From Spongilla lacustris (taxonomy: Eukaryota; Porifera; Demospongiae; Spongillida; Spongillidae), in assembly GCA_949361645.1 (NCBI GenBank), contig OX442415.1, positions 9,145,254 through 9,209,253 of the forward strand: a DNA stretch of 64,000 nucleotides. The letters run 5' to 3'. The translations under genes were made by a program, and so were the position numbers. The notes beneath the pieces were generated by a model. The model was not told the DNA's origin. It saw only the letters and a list, made by a program, of their open reading frames with translations, and did no database searches. This document shows positions 22,622 through 34,240 of this stretch, in pieces (the first letter of the stretch is position 1; each line of letters starts with the position of its first letter).

Positions 22622-23360
22622 TTCATATAGGGAGAAAGCCAATAGTATAGGGAGAAGGCCAACTGTATAGGAAATAGTATAGGGATAAGGCCGACAGTAC
22701 ACATGTAGGTAGAAAGTCAACAGTATAGGGAGAAAGCCAACAGCATAGGGAGACGGCCAACTGTATAGGAATAGTATAGGGAGAAGACCAACAGTATAGG
22801 GAGAAGGCCAACAGTATAGGGAGAAGGCCAACAGTATAGAGAGAAGGCCAACAGTATAGGGAGAAGGCCAACAGTATAGGGAGAAGGCCAACAGTATAGG
22901 GAGAAGACCAACAGTATAGGGAGAAGGCCAACAGTATAGGGAGAAGGCCAACAGTATAGGGAGAAGGCCAACAGTATAAGCGCAGCTTATTATAAAGAGA
23001 AGGCCACCAGCATAGGAAGAAGGCCAACAGTATAGGGAGAAGGCTAACAGTATAGGGAGAAGGCCAATGTATAGGGAGAAGGCTAACAGTATAGGGAGAA
23101 GGCCAATGTATAGGGAGAAGGCCAATGTATAGGGAGAAGGGCCAACAGTACAGGGAGAAGGCCAACTGTATATAGGGAGAAGGCCAACTGTATAGGGAGA
23201 AGGGCAACAGTATAGGGAGGGCCAACAGTATAGCGAGAAGGCCACCAGTCTAACACTACAGGAAGAAGACCAACAGTATAAGGAGACGGGCAATTAACGG
23301 TCCGGGAGAAGGCCAACAGTACAGGGAGAATTCCATACAGTACTAGTATAGGGAGAAGGC
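22622..23360. repeat. 20-bp minisatellite, long array
   Basis: About 35 units of GGGAGAAGGCCAACAGTATA, with variants (truncations, AGGGATAAGG, added bases). Open frames through it on the minus strand are repeat artefacts. Confidence 0.95.
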
Positions 23361-24409
23361 CATATCTCCTCCCCCTTCACTGCATCGAATATATGCCTGT
23401 TCTGCACATACTAAATTCACACAGTATACTCACCAAAACACCTGAATCTCAGAAGTTGAAATCATGCAGGGCAATCCGTTTATTGCTGCCTCCACATCTC
23501 CAAAGCTACGATTGTGTATTATCGTTAATAATTCATCTGCAATTAACAGTTAACTAGTTGCAACGTACGCAATAACTGTAACTTAATCCCAGATGACGCA
23601 AGGTATTACGTTATGACATATTGTTTATGAATAAATTATGCGCGGTAGAAATTAATTTTTTGTCTTGATTTTACTACACGAATGGTTCATGTCATAATTA
23701 TATAAAACACAGATTCACAATCAGACCGATTTATAGTAAATAATAAATGTGTTTAAAATTCAATTTGAAAATAAAAGCATGATGACCGCCTATGTATGGG
23801 CCATTTCTCCATATGAGAGAAAGTATGTGATCAAAATGATGGCAGTGAAAGCGCGGCAGACGAAAGCGGGGCAAAGAAGAAAAGGAGAGGTGTGCTTTAT
23901 ATTATCTCTGCTTCAGCTGTAGAGGGTCGTTTGCTAGTTCACGCAGGACTCGCAACAGACAGAAATCATCAGTATGGGAGGTTAGGGATGCAGCCCCCAT
24001 GTCTGGAATAGCCACCCCATTTGCACCAATAGCTGGATCTGCTTATGTATTAGCAACGATGATGAGCATGTGTGCTGTCATATTGCCCTGCTTTGCCTTT
24101 GGCTACAGCCTACAAAAGCTATAGGCCTACATGACGGAGGACCGATCGATTGCTATAAGCCTACTTGCTACATGTATAGACCTAGCTTATCGATTACAGA
24201 TAGGTCTGTAGACATGAACACCGTGCATTCTTTTAAAAATAAGCTTAACTTAGCAAGCTAGTGCAGTCGGCAACGATCAAGCCAGATGACCGTGCAATAG
24301 GCCCTATTAATCCACGCTTCGTGGGCCTGGTCTGCACTTTTGGTTGCCTTGGCCGAAACACACCACAAACACAGTCCTCACAGAGCCCGATTGAAACTAG
24401 TTGTAGGCT
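23361..24409. other. No gene recognised
   Basis: AT-rich to about 23,790. A short open stretch at about 23,838-23,890 encodes DQNDGSESAADESGAKKKRR before a gt, which could be a small basic exon, but no partner exon is seen. Confidence 0.5.
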
Positions 24410-24634
24410 TCAAGTTCCTGGGCGATCGATAAAATAGCCAAATATATTGCCATACTCTATACGCTGCCACAACGACATAGCATCGCCGAAACGACGACCA
24501 TCACCCCTCATGAAAAGGTCATCGCTTGGTGTCAGCCCCACCGACTCCAGTTTTTGTTTGTAACGCTCCTTTCGCTTGAAATCTGCCGATCCATCACGAT
24601 TTACCATACGTCTCAATAATGTTTTGCCCTCCAT
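24410..24634 (-). pseudogene. Possible N-terminal exon of a mobile-element-type protein
   Basis: 75-residue frame from the ATG at 24634. It contains RYKQKLESVGLTPSDDLF and IEYGNIFGYFIDRPGT. The latter resembles the DIYxYLxxxPGxYT segment near the N-terminus of repetitive, YqaJ/SWIM-type uncharacterised proteins common in invertebrate genomes. No downstream exons seen. Low certainty; it could be a chance frame. Confidence 0.35.
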
Positions 24635-24689
24635 AAAAATGACTCTCACGTGACGGATCTGAGATTGAACAATTGTTTAACTATGCCCA

Positions 24690-27299
24690 TGGTCTGAGCG
24701 TATGTTTCTTTTTGCGCAGCGCTAGTCGGGCCAGAGATAGAATATAAATTATCTCTGGTCGGGCCCCAGCTTACATGCGACGCAATAATAAAAGGTCGAC
24801 CGTGCACAGCGACGAACTTTCAATCCGATTGTTGTTTCTGTTGCATTCACTATTCAACACACCTAACCTTTCAAGCAACGTACCTGCACGTCTTGGACTG
24901 TAACGACTCGGGCTCCATATTTGTTAATTGATGACTGTGTAAAAGGCGTTTCTAACGCGCATGCGCCAGAGGCAGAATTATTTTTCACCACAGCAATTCC
25001 ACACTGACAGCTCAGAAAGGACTCTGAGCCCATCAGGGCAGGAGATGTTGAAATTCTGTGCCTGCAGTGTGGTGGTGATGATACAGTCACTGAAGACACC
25101 AGGTCCAGGAAATAACGGAGTAGAACACCTCAGATGACAGGCCCCTGGTTAGAGAAGCAAACCTTTTAACTTCCCTTGATACACTGTAAGATGATAATGA
25201 GCTACTTAAAACATATGCAAAAAACCATAGGTGACTCTAGGATACATGGCTCCCCTCTTTCCTGGACTGAGGCATATCACATGTACATGTACATGTACAA
25301 GGAGATTGATGCATATACCCACCACACACCTGATAAGTGACCTCAGCAAAAAAATCAAAGTCTGTGGCATACATGTATACCTACATGTACCAGTGTTGCA
25401 TGCCATGCAAGGGCTCAATACCGTGCATTGAAGGTAAACAAAGGGGTGTACATGCAACCCCACAAAACCACAATATAAATGGCCGCCAGCAGGGCCACCT
25501 AGAGGTCATGGTCATCATAGGGACTGAAGCTTCAACTGTATGAGTCAGATCCAACAGTCCATCATGTTGCAGACTACATTCTACATGTAGGAGAGTATGG
25601 ACATTCATCAGCAAAAATAACAAAAGTCTGTGGCTTTTGAGCTCTGACAACATAACAGTCACTCTGTGTACATGTACTTTAACCCTCCATGCATAGTCAA
25701 AGCAAGGTTCAGTTATATTTTATGGCAGGTTGTAATTTGCAGACATTTTGTAGTGTTGCAAGTTATGCAAATCATCTGAAGGGAGATAAAATATAAATTC
25801 AAAATGGCTGCCAGCGGGGCCAGGGACAGGTCATGGTCACCATATATATAGGAACTTTTGCTTCACCAAGTCATGATTTATTATTGTCTGCATGACTCAG
25901 ACCAGTCCAATGTAATGGAGAAGGAAACATTTCGATGAGTACACACATTCACATTGGTGACTACATGAGGAAGATTGGATGTCACTCATCCTTGCTCCTC
26001 ATACTCAACAGGGCACATTGGCACTTTCTTGACCTTATCTCGCTGAGGTTTGGCTAGGTGCATGTTATGATAGGACCTCAACACCAATGAAGGCTAACAA
26101 AGGGGTGTACATGTACCTGTATATGTATAGGTAAACTAAACCCCACACAAAACCAACAGTATAAATTCATGCCTTGAACATAGACAAGTACCAGTTGAAG
26201 ACATCTTTGTGGCCTTGGGGGTGGGGATATTTAGCAATTGATAGATCTACATGAACCTTCTTTGCAGATGGAGAGACAATGGCCCCAGCCAACTTCAGCT
26301 GGATCTAATTAATCACATTAAATCTATCCACAAATGGTCTAGCTGAAAGCTCTGAAACACCATTGGGAGTATCCAGAGATAGTACTGAACTACCGAATGC
26401 TAGACACTCCACAACAGAAGCAACACCTGCAACTTCAATGATGGTGAGGGACCCACAATGCAGCCTCTTGGAGCCAGGCTAGAGGCACTCAGTGTCTAAG
26501 AATATCACTCAACAGGTAATGTCAAGGTCTGCAACTGCATGCATAATGTAGTTTTGATATTGCAAACTGAGTTAGGAGGTTGCAGGCTTGTCATGATCAT
26601 TCTTGGTGGCATGCAACCTGCAAGAGTACTTGCCAAACTAGGCGACACAATGTAACATACCAGTATCTTCATAACTAGTATGGGAAAATTACAACTGATC
26701 TAGACGCGACCAGATTTTATTTCAACCTACATGTTGCACTCCTCATCTCTTATGACATAATGTGTACCACTATATGCAATTGCAGCTAATGTGCAATGAC
26801 AAATTGGTAACAATGACGACTTACAGTTGAAACCATAGAGATTAAAAGGTCTTGTAAGCTTCATGCAGCTCTCAGCTGATTTTCACCGCATTTCAATTTC
26901 AAATTCAAATCACACGATACGAATCATGCGACACAGCAAAAAGTCAGTTATTTACTTAACATGGAGCAACATCAGTGCTTAGCAACGTCAGTGCTTAGCA
27001 ATGTCCTAGCTCACCTTGCATTGTGTGAATAATAATCCTGGCATGGTAGCTAAAGGCTAAATCTGTGGACTCGCCATAACATCGATGATGAATGTCCACT
27101 GTAGTATTTAATTTTTAAAAACTCTTTGCTACATGTACCATGATCGAACTGTATACAGAACAGCTGGACTGGATATGAGGATTATTAGTTACGAAAGCAA
27201 AAATATACCATGTACCATAGCCAGTTAACCTTGATAATGACAAAGTCCAGCAAATGTGAACGGCTGGGCTGGGTAGTACGAGGTTATTAATACGAAAGC
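24690..27299. repeat. 5' flank of duplicated unit B
   Basis: Similarity to unit C starts near catggtctgagcgtatgttt (24,689 and 37,959) and continues, with indels, to the PUS7 start. From about 25,520 it also aligns with unit A (1-1687). No coding exon is conserved between the units. Confidence 0.8.
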
Positions 27300-28769
27300 A
27301 TGGCAGATGAGCCTGATGCAAAGAGGCAGAAGCTAAACGATCACGTGGACGACCAGCTGTCCGCATTGCGCACGGACCAGGCCGCGGATGTAGTAGCGAC
27401 GGGACCGACGGAGGGAGTGGATTCAGAGGAAGTGGATGAAGATGGAGGAGCGGTCTGCGAGGAGGAAGCGGAAACCCCATCAGCAAGCTTTAGCAAGGAG
27501 ACGGATGTGGGTATCGAACAGTACCTGAGCTCCTCGCACAAAGGGTTTTTTGCGATCCTCAAGCAGAGGTGCGCAAGTGCTTTGGCCTGAAGCTACATGT
27601 GTATGGCACGTGACTAGCCCGTGTGCATGGTTACAATATACTCACGCAACTGAAGGAGATGTAGATAGTCAGTATGATGGACCATTGCTGCATATGTTTT
27701 TGTCTTGTCTCTTGCCATCGTGGTACACGTGTGGTCATGTGTGTGTGCAATGCTGTGCACAGTAATGCATGTGGTATCATTTGCATAATTGGGCCCATTC
27801 CCAGGTACTCAGACTTCCAGGTCCACGAGCGCAGGCCTGATGGGAATGTGACCAAGCTGACCAGCTGCTCTGTGCCATCTGAACTATTGGTGGTAAGGAG
27901 GGGGAGGAGGGGGGACAGGTGTGAATGAGATTTAAGATGTGCCTAGTTCACAGGACAAAGCGGCCATTGCCATGGAGACAGTGTTTTCAGCTGAGGAGGT
28001 GGAGACGCTTCAGCTGTTGGTGGACTCTGAAGACAATGGTGCCACAGTAGAGATGGAGGTACAAGGGTTAATAACATTGCCCTCCTCTTCCCATGTCTAC
28101 TTCAACCATGCATGCTTATCTTACCTCTCATATTGTTCCCTGTAGTACCCATTTCCTCCGCCCTCTACACCTTCATTATCTGTGTCCTCCTTTCCCTTCT
28201 GTCCCCTCATCTCCCTCCCTTTCTCTCCCTCCTCCCCTCCCCCTCCTCCCCTCCTCCTTTCCTCCCCCTTATCCCTCCTCCCCTCCCCCCTCCCCTCTCC
28301 CCATAGGCTGGTGAGGACAAGGACCACAGGACCAAGATGCACCTAGCCATACGCCAGCACTTCTCTTCCCTCGATAGCAGGACCTTTGGGGAGACTGTGG
28401 GAGGGGCCAAGAAGACCACCATCAGGGTCACCAGGGAAGCAAGAGGGATGGGTCAGTGAGGTAGGGGGTGGGGCATGGGAGGGGTCAGTGAGGCAGTAGG
28501 TGGGGCATGGGAGGGGTCAGGCAAGTATAATGGACCATTTCAGGCTCCCCTTTAACCCCCTGCAGGCCCCCAGCGCTCCCAGTGGCCCAGGGATAGGCCG
28601 GACTACTGCTGGTTTGTGCTGTACAAAGAGAACAGGGACACCTTGGAGGCCATCAACCTGCTGTCATCTCTGATAAGGTGGGGAGGGGGAGTGGTAGGGT
28701 GGGGGTGATGAGGTGATGTGGGTGTGTGGTGATGGGGTGATGGTGATTTGTGGTTTAGGATAATGAGAG

Positions 28770-29155
28770 GGTGGATAAATTTATCAGTGTAATTGTTTTC
28801 CTATTTCATGTAGTGCATGCTTAATGTTAAATCAATGCATGATGGGAGAGTATATGTAGCAGTCACATGTATGGATGCATCAGCATATGAACTTGGCATC
28901 TGAGGCCTGTGTGTGCTTAGTATGCACCACAACCTTAGTCTTGTTTTAATAATTAGCGCATGCTGCTGATGAAAATGGGGGCGTACACATAATTAGCGTG
29001 TTTTAACGATGCTACATGTATAGCGTACGTGTATGCATAAGCCTATTAGCGCGGTTATGAGATGGGGGATTTAAAGTTGAATTAGCGATGGTAGCATCTT
29101 CCAATACACTGCATTCGGATAAAATCCGTCCAATCAGAACACGCTCTAGCCTAGG
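28770..29155. other. Extra sequence in intron 5 of copy B
   Basis: About 385 bp present here but not in copies A or C, between two copies of the ggataatgagagggtg and gataaggagatg motifs. No terminal inverted repeat is clear. Origin unknown. Confidence 0.55.
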
Positions 29156-30520
29156 GGTGGGGGATAAGGAGATGTGAGTGTGTGGTGATGAGGTGATGGT
29201 GATAAGTGGTCTAGGATAATGAGAGGGTGTGGTGAAGAGGTGTGTGGGGATCAGTGGGATGTGGGTGTGTGGTGATGGGGGTGGGGAGTATCATGTGAGG
29301 TGTCACCTTTCTTCAGGATTAAGTCTTCAATGTTCCAGTATGCTGGTACCAAGGACAAGAGAGCTATCACCACCCAGGCCATAACGGTGTTCAGGGTGCC
29401 TGCTGAGAGGCTGGTGGCTGTGAACAGAGCATCCAAGAGTGTGCAGGTTGGAAACTTTGAGTAAGTCTGCAAGTGATTGCAAGCTGAGTAAATGTAGTGA
29501 TGTCATACTTCATCACATACTGCATATGAGGTAATATAGATGATCATAGTGTTAGGAATGCTGCTGGTGGTGTGTGTGTCTGTGGAGGGAGTGCTGGTGT
29601 GTGGAGGGAGTGCTGGTGTGTAGGTAGGTAATCATTACAATCTGCAGGCTGTGTAAACACAGCGTTTAATGGTGGGGTCAAATCATCACACAGTACATAC
29701 AGCTAGGTCATGCATCCTTCATAACATGGTGCATATATGAGCTCATTAGTGATGTATTACATCATAGTGACCTCATAACAGCCTTTACTGCTGTGTTACA
29801 TATATCAGTGTGCTGTGTTCCCTTATAAGGTATGTGAAAGACTGGGCAGCTTGGCTGGGAACCACTTCACTGTGGTGCTGAGGTGAGGGTGGGGGTGGGG
29901 ATAGTGTATGTGTTGGGGGTATTCACTGTCTTTACTGTATGCAGGAAGGTGCAGTGTGGTGATGATGATGTCATCAACACTGCCATGGCTTCACTCCGGG
30001 ACCTGGGGTTCATAAACTATTACGGCATGCAGAGATTTGGCACATCCACCATCCCCACACACCATGTGGGCCGGTAGGTTATGTGGGAGGGGCTACATGA
30101 CCACACCCACTGAACATCTGTTTATTCACACTGTCTTCTCATCTTCTCTATTTAATGCTCATGTTGCCGTTGTCATGGTTCTGTGATCAGCTGTCTTCTC
30201 CATGGTGACTGGCAGGGAGCAGTGGACCTTGTTCTGAAGCCAAGACCAGGAGGTAAGGCTGGGGAGGAGGCCAGGGCATAAGGCTGGGGAGGAGGCCAGG
30301 TGGACAAGAAGGGGTATGTAAAGTGGGTACATGACATAATTGTGCCCCCAGAGCCTGAACCTCTGGACAGGGCGAGGAGATACTACATGGAGAACAAGGA
30401 CCCAGGTGGGGCGCTGGCCTTGATGCCCAGGAGGAGGTGTGTGGAGAGCAAGCTGTTGTGGGGGCTGAAGGAGAGGAGGGGCACCAACGACATCCAGGGG
30501 GCCTTCAACTTTGTAAGAAG

Positions 30521-30546
30521 GGGGGGGGGGGGGGGGGGGGGGGGGG
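30521..30546 (+). repeat. Poly-G tract just inside intron 10, copy B
   Basis: About 25 Gs starting 8 bases after the exon 10 donor; copies A and C have shorter G-rich tracts here. A second poly-G run lies at about 31,000-31,024 in the same intron. Confidence 0.9.
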
Positions 30547-31502
30547 TCTGGAGAATGGAATGTCATGAGCTGCATGCAGGTGTCAATTGAAACGAATCAG
30601 TTACATGTACACATACAAATGTACTGATTTACACTTGGAGTCAGATCTGCCTACCAGGCTGATATTAATCAGAAAATGCATTAGGATTAGAATGGGTATA
30701 AAACAGAGGATGCGGCATTGACAAGCAGTAAGTAGTTGCATTACAACAATGAAAAGGGCGGGCCATGGACAGCACCTGGGAGAATAATCAGTCCTATAAA
30801 ATAACTGCATGAGACTGAGTACTCACACACTCACAATTTTCACAAACGTAACTTTTAATATGTACATATACTAGTAATGCTGAAGAGTATCAATGAGCAT
30901 TGAGTTGACACTTCAAAATATAATGTATGCAACTCATGCAATTCAATATTTAAATGAGGATTATAAGTGCCAGAGGGAGATATTCTAAGTTCTAGTGGGG
31001 GGGGGGGGGGGGGGGGGGGGGGGGATTCTAAGTGCCCTGGTCACTTACAATCCCTCTCGAGGTTTCTACCACATTTAGATACCTGCAATTGACCAATCAG
31101 ATTGTGCGAGTCACTAGCTTCCGCTCTTGATAAAGTACAGGTAGAGTACAATATTTTAAACATCAATCAAGATCTTAACAAGTGTTCAAACTGTTTTTTT
31201 GCCACAATGAAGCCTTGGTCATACCTACATACTATACAAAGGTGTACTGGATTGATTTAATTAACTAGGGTTGTGGGCTAGGTACATTAGTGATGGTGTT
31301 TGCCTGTGATGCATTAAGTGGTCTCACTTGTACACGCCCACCACCTCCTCCCCAGATCCCTCGTAACACCAGGCTGATGTACGTACACAGCTATCAGAGC
31401 TATGTGTGGAACAAGATGGCCTCGTGGAGAGTGTGTCAACTGGGACTGTCCCTGTGCCTGGGGACCTGGTGTGGAGGGGAGGAGATAGCAAACAGGTGAG
31501 GC

Positions 31503-32380
31503 CCCTCCCATGTTCCCCTCACCCCTCCCATGTTCCCCTCACCCCTCCCATCTTCCCCTCACCCCTCCCATGTTCCCCTCACCCCTCCCATGTTACCCTC
31601 ACCCCTCCCATGTTACCCTCACCCCTCCCATGTTACCCTCACCCCTCCCATGTTACCCTCACCCCTCCCATGTTCCCCTCACCCCTTCCATGTTCCCCTC
31701 ACCCCTCCCATGTTCCCCTCACCCCTCCCATGTTACCCTCACTCCTCCCATGTTACCCTCACCCCTCCCATGTTACCCTCACCCCTCCCATGTTCCCCTC
31801 ACCCTCCCATGTTCCCCTCACTCCTCCCATGTTCCCCTCACCCCTCCCATGTTCCCCTCACCCCTCCCATGTTCCCCTCACCCCTCCCATGTTCCCCTCA
31901 CCCCTCCCATGTTCCCCTCACCCCTCCCATGTTCCCCTCACCCCTCCCATGTTCCCCTCACCCCTCCCATGCTCCCCTCACCCCTCCCATGTTCCACTCA
32001 CCCCTCCCATGTTCCCCTCATCCCTCCCATGTTCCCCTCGCCCCTCCCATGTTCCCCTCACCCCTCCCATGTTACCCTCACCCCTCCCATATTCCCCTCA
32101 CCCCTCCCATGTTACCCTCACCCCTCCCATGTTCCCCTATCCCTCCCTTGTTCCCCTCACCCCTCCCATGTTCCCCTCACCCCTCCCATGTTCCCCTCAC
32201 CCCTCCCATGTTCCCCTCACCCCTCCCACGTTCCACTCCCCTACCATGTCCCTCACGCCTCCCATGTTCCCCTCACCCCTCCTATGTTCCCCTCACCCCT
32301 CCTGTGTTCCCCTCACCCCTCCCATGTTCCCCTCACCCCTCCCATGTTCCCCTCACCCCTCCCATGTTACCCTCACTACA
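31503..32380 (+). repeat. Expanded 20-bp minisatellite in intron 11, copy B
   Basis: About 44 units of CCCCTCACCCCTCCCATGTT with few variants (mostly TTACCC for TTCCCC). About nine to ten units occur in copies A and C. Frames through it in all three phases are artefacts of the near-stop-free repeat. Confidence 0.96.
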
Positions 32381-32727
32381 GAAAGTGGTGGAATATGTCT
32401 CGGAAGTTTGGACTGCATGATGTAGTGCTGCCGTTGCCTGGCTACGATGTTATGTTGCCTAGGAACCAAGGTGTGAGAAGGGGCAAGTATATATGGGGCA
32501 GTTATTAACAGTTATTAGTTCCTCCTACACTGCCACACCTCCAGTTGGTGAGGAGTACCACAAGCTGCTAGCACAGGACAGCCTTACCTTAGAGATGATG
32601 AGGCACAAGGTGAAGTGAGTCACCATGCTCTGTTGGGGCACACATTACCCCCACCTCCACCACCCAGAGACTATGCTCTCCCAGGAGACTACCGCCCCCT
32701 CATCATTAAGCCTGAAAATGTGTAATG

Positions 32728-33221
32728 GTATGCCCCTCCCACCTCTCATCCCCAGACCATTATATGCCCTCATTCCCAGACCATTGCATCCCTCCATAAG
32801 TGATTACATTGATATAGAGGATTTCTCATGTGCCCTCTCTGCACACCTTTACCTCTTCACTATGCAGTTCTGACTCAGCCACCCCATCCCACTCCCATCT
32901 CATTATTCAACAACTGTGTCCCACACAGCTGGCAACACATTTTCATCCCGGAGGATTGCCACCATTATGAATAAACCAAAGTCCATGATAATATCCAACC
33001 TGTACGGCAAACTTGGTGTCATCCAGTCAAATGCCACAGCCATGATGATGGGATGCTGCTAGCTATTGGAGATTGTTTGGTAGAGAACATTGATTTAATT
33101 CATCGGTGTACAGTTTGTATTTTGTTATTATTTAATATAACAAAACAGAGGTCTTACAGTGTGACTGACTTGATGCAGCCATGCAGCACTATGTGGCCAC
33201 CTGCCCTTTGGCCTACATGTA
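32728..33221 (+). other. Shared abnormal 3' tail of copy B
   Basis: Near-identical to 10,385-10,880. It includes the exon-like frame 32929-33062 after a tgtcccacacag acceptor. It replaces PUS7 exons 15-16. Confidence 0.55.
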
Positions 33222-33380
33222 GACAGCCTATTGTTTACTTACAACATCACAGCAGACCAAGTGTCATGTGCCCATATATGTATATAAGCTGAGAGATTCT
33301 TTGCAGAATCTCTCAGCTTATATACATGTATGGGCACATGACACTTGGTCTGTGATGTTGTAAGTAAACAATAGGCTGTC
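33222..33380. repeat. Near-perfect palindrome with a 4-bp spacer
   Basis: Arms 33222-33300 and 33305-33380 are reverse complements apart from a 3-base gap and a few changes; the spacer is ttgc. Copy A has only the left arm (10,901-10,970). The right arm ends where the 27-bp minisatellite starts. Confidence 0.93.
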
Positions 33381-34240
33381 CACAGTACCTATATACAGTA
33401 CAATGACTCCAGTACCTACATACAGTACAATGACTCCAGTACCTATATACAGTACAATGACTCCAGTACCTATATACAGTACAATGACTCCAGTACCTAT
33501 ATACAGCACAATGACTCCAGTACCTATATATAGTACAATGACTCCAGTACCTATATATACAGTACAATGACTCCAGTACCTATATACAGTACAATGACTC
33601 CAGTACCTATATACAGTACAATGACTCCAGTACCTATATACAGTACAATGACTCCAGTACCTATATACAGTACAATGACTCCAGTACCTATATATAGTAC
33701 AATGACTCCAGTACCTATATATACAGTACAATGACTCCAGTGCCTATATACAGTACAATGACTCCAGTACCTATATACAGCACAATGACTCCAGTACCTA
33801 TATACAGCACAATGACTCCAGTACCTATATACAGCACAATGACTCCAGTACCTATATACAGCACAATGACTCCAGTACCTATATATACAGTACAATGACT
33901 CCAGTACCTATATACAGTACAATGACTCCAGTACCTATATACAGCACAATGACTCCAGTACCTATATACAGTACAATGACTCCAGTACCTATATACAGTA
34001 CAATGACTCCAGTACCTATATACAGTACAATGACTCCAGTACCTATATATAGTACAATGACTCCAGTACCTATATATACAGTACAATGACTCCAGTGCCT
34101 ATATACAGTACAATGACTCCAGTACCTATATATACTCCCGTGCCTATATACAGTACAATGACTCCATGCAGTACCTATATACAGTACAATGACTCCAGTA
34201 CCTATATACAGTACAATGACTCCAGTACCTACATACAGTA
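33381..34240. repeat. Expanded 27-bp minisatellite 3' of TRIM-NHL copy B
   Basis: About 31-32 units with core CCAGTACCTATATACAGT; some units carry an extra TATA. About nine units occur in unit A. It runs into the 3' end of the TRIM-NHL pseudogene. Confidence 0.95.

Larger units (their letters stand above)
27300..32727 (+). pseudogene. PUS7: PUS7 copy B, decayed
   Basis: Exons at 27300-27568, 27805-27892, 27954-28058, 28307-28451, 28566-28677, 29317-29460, 29830-29882, 29945-30073, 30191-30252, 30352-30512, 31356-31495, 32382-32470, 32545-32614 and 32668-32727, all bounded by gt and ag. Exons 1-6 are fully open, including the catalytic-motif exon (GTKDKRA). Lesions: a 10-bp deletion in exon 7 near 29838; a 1-bp deletion in exon 11 near 31456 (four Cs to three); a net 14-bp deletion in exon 12 near 32,395; TAA at 32723-32725 in exon 14 (CAA to TAA); exons 15-16 missing. 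Splice sites are better preserved than in copy A, so the decay is probably more recent. A truncated transcript is possible; a working synthase is not. Confidence 0.93.

Noticed and set aside
22475..23316. 270-codon minus-strand frame of repeated LLPILLAFSLY that resembles a membrane protein
   Set aside because: It lies entirely over the 20-bp minisatellite; hydrophobicity follows from the repeat.
20321..23360. A CRISPR-like array, because short units repeat regularly
   Set aside because: Units are directly adjacent with no unique spacers, and the DNA is eukaryotic; these are minisatellites.
24863..25099. Minus-strand frame with SQCG-type cysteines, considered as a zinc-binding protein exon
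   Set aside because: The homologous sequence in unit C (about 38,100-38,340) does not keep the frame, so it is unlikely to be coding.
31406..32508. Long open frames (about 300 codons) rich in Pro/Ser on the plus strand
   Set aside because: They are the 20-bp minisatellite read through in three frames; 20 is not a multiple of three, so no constant peptide is kept, and the array is in an intron.
33313..34089. Open frames of repeated YRYWSHCTV or MTPVPIYST
   Set aside because: Artefacts of the stop-free 27-bp minisatellite on both strands.
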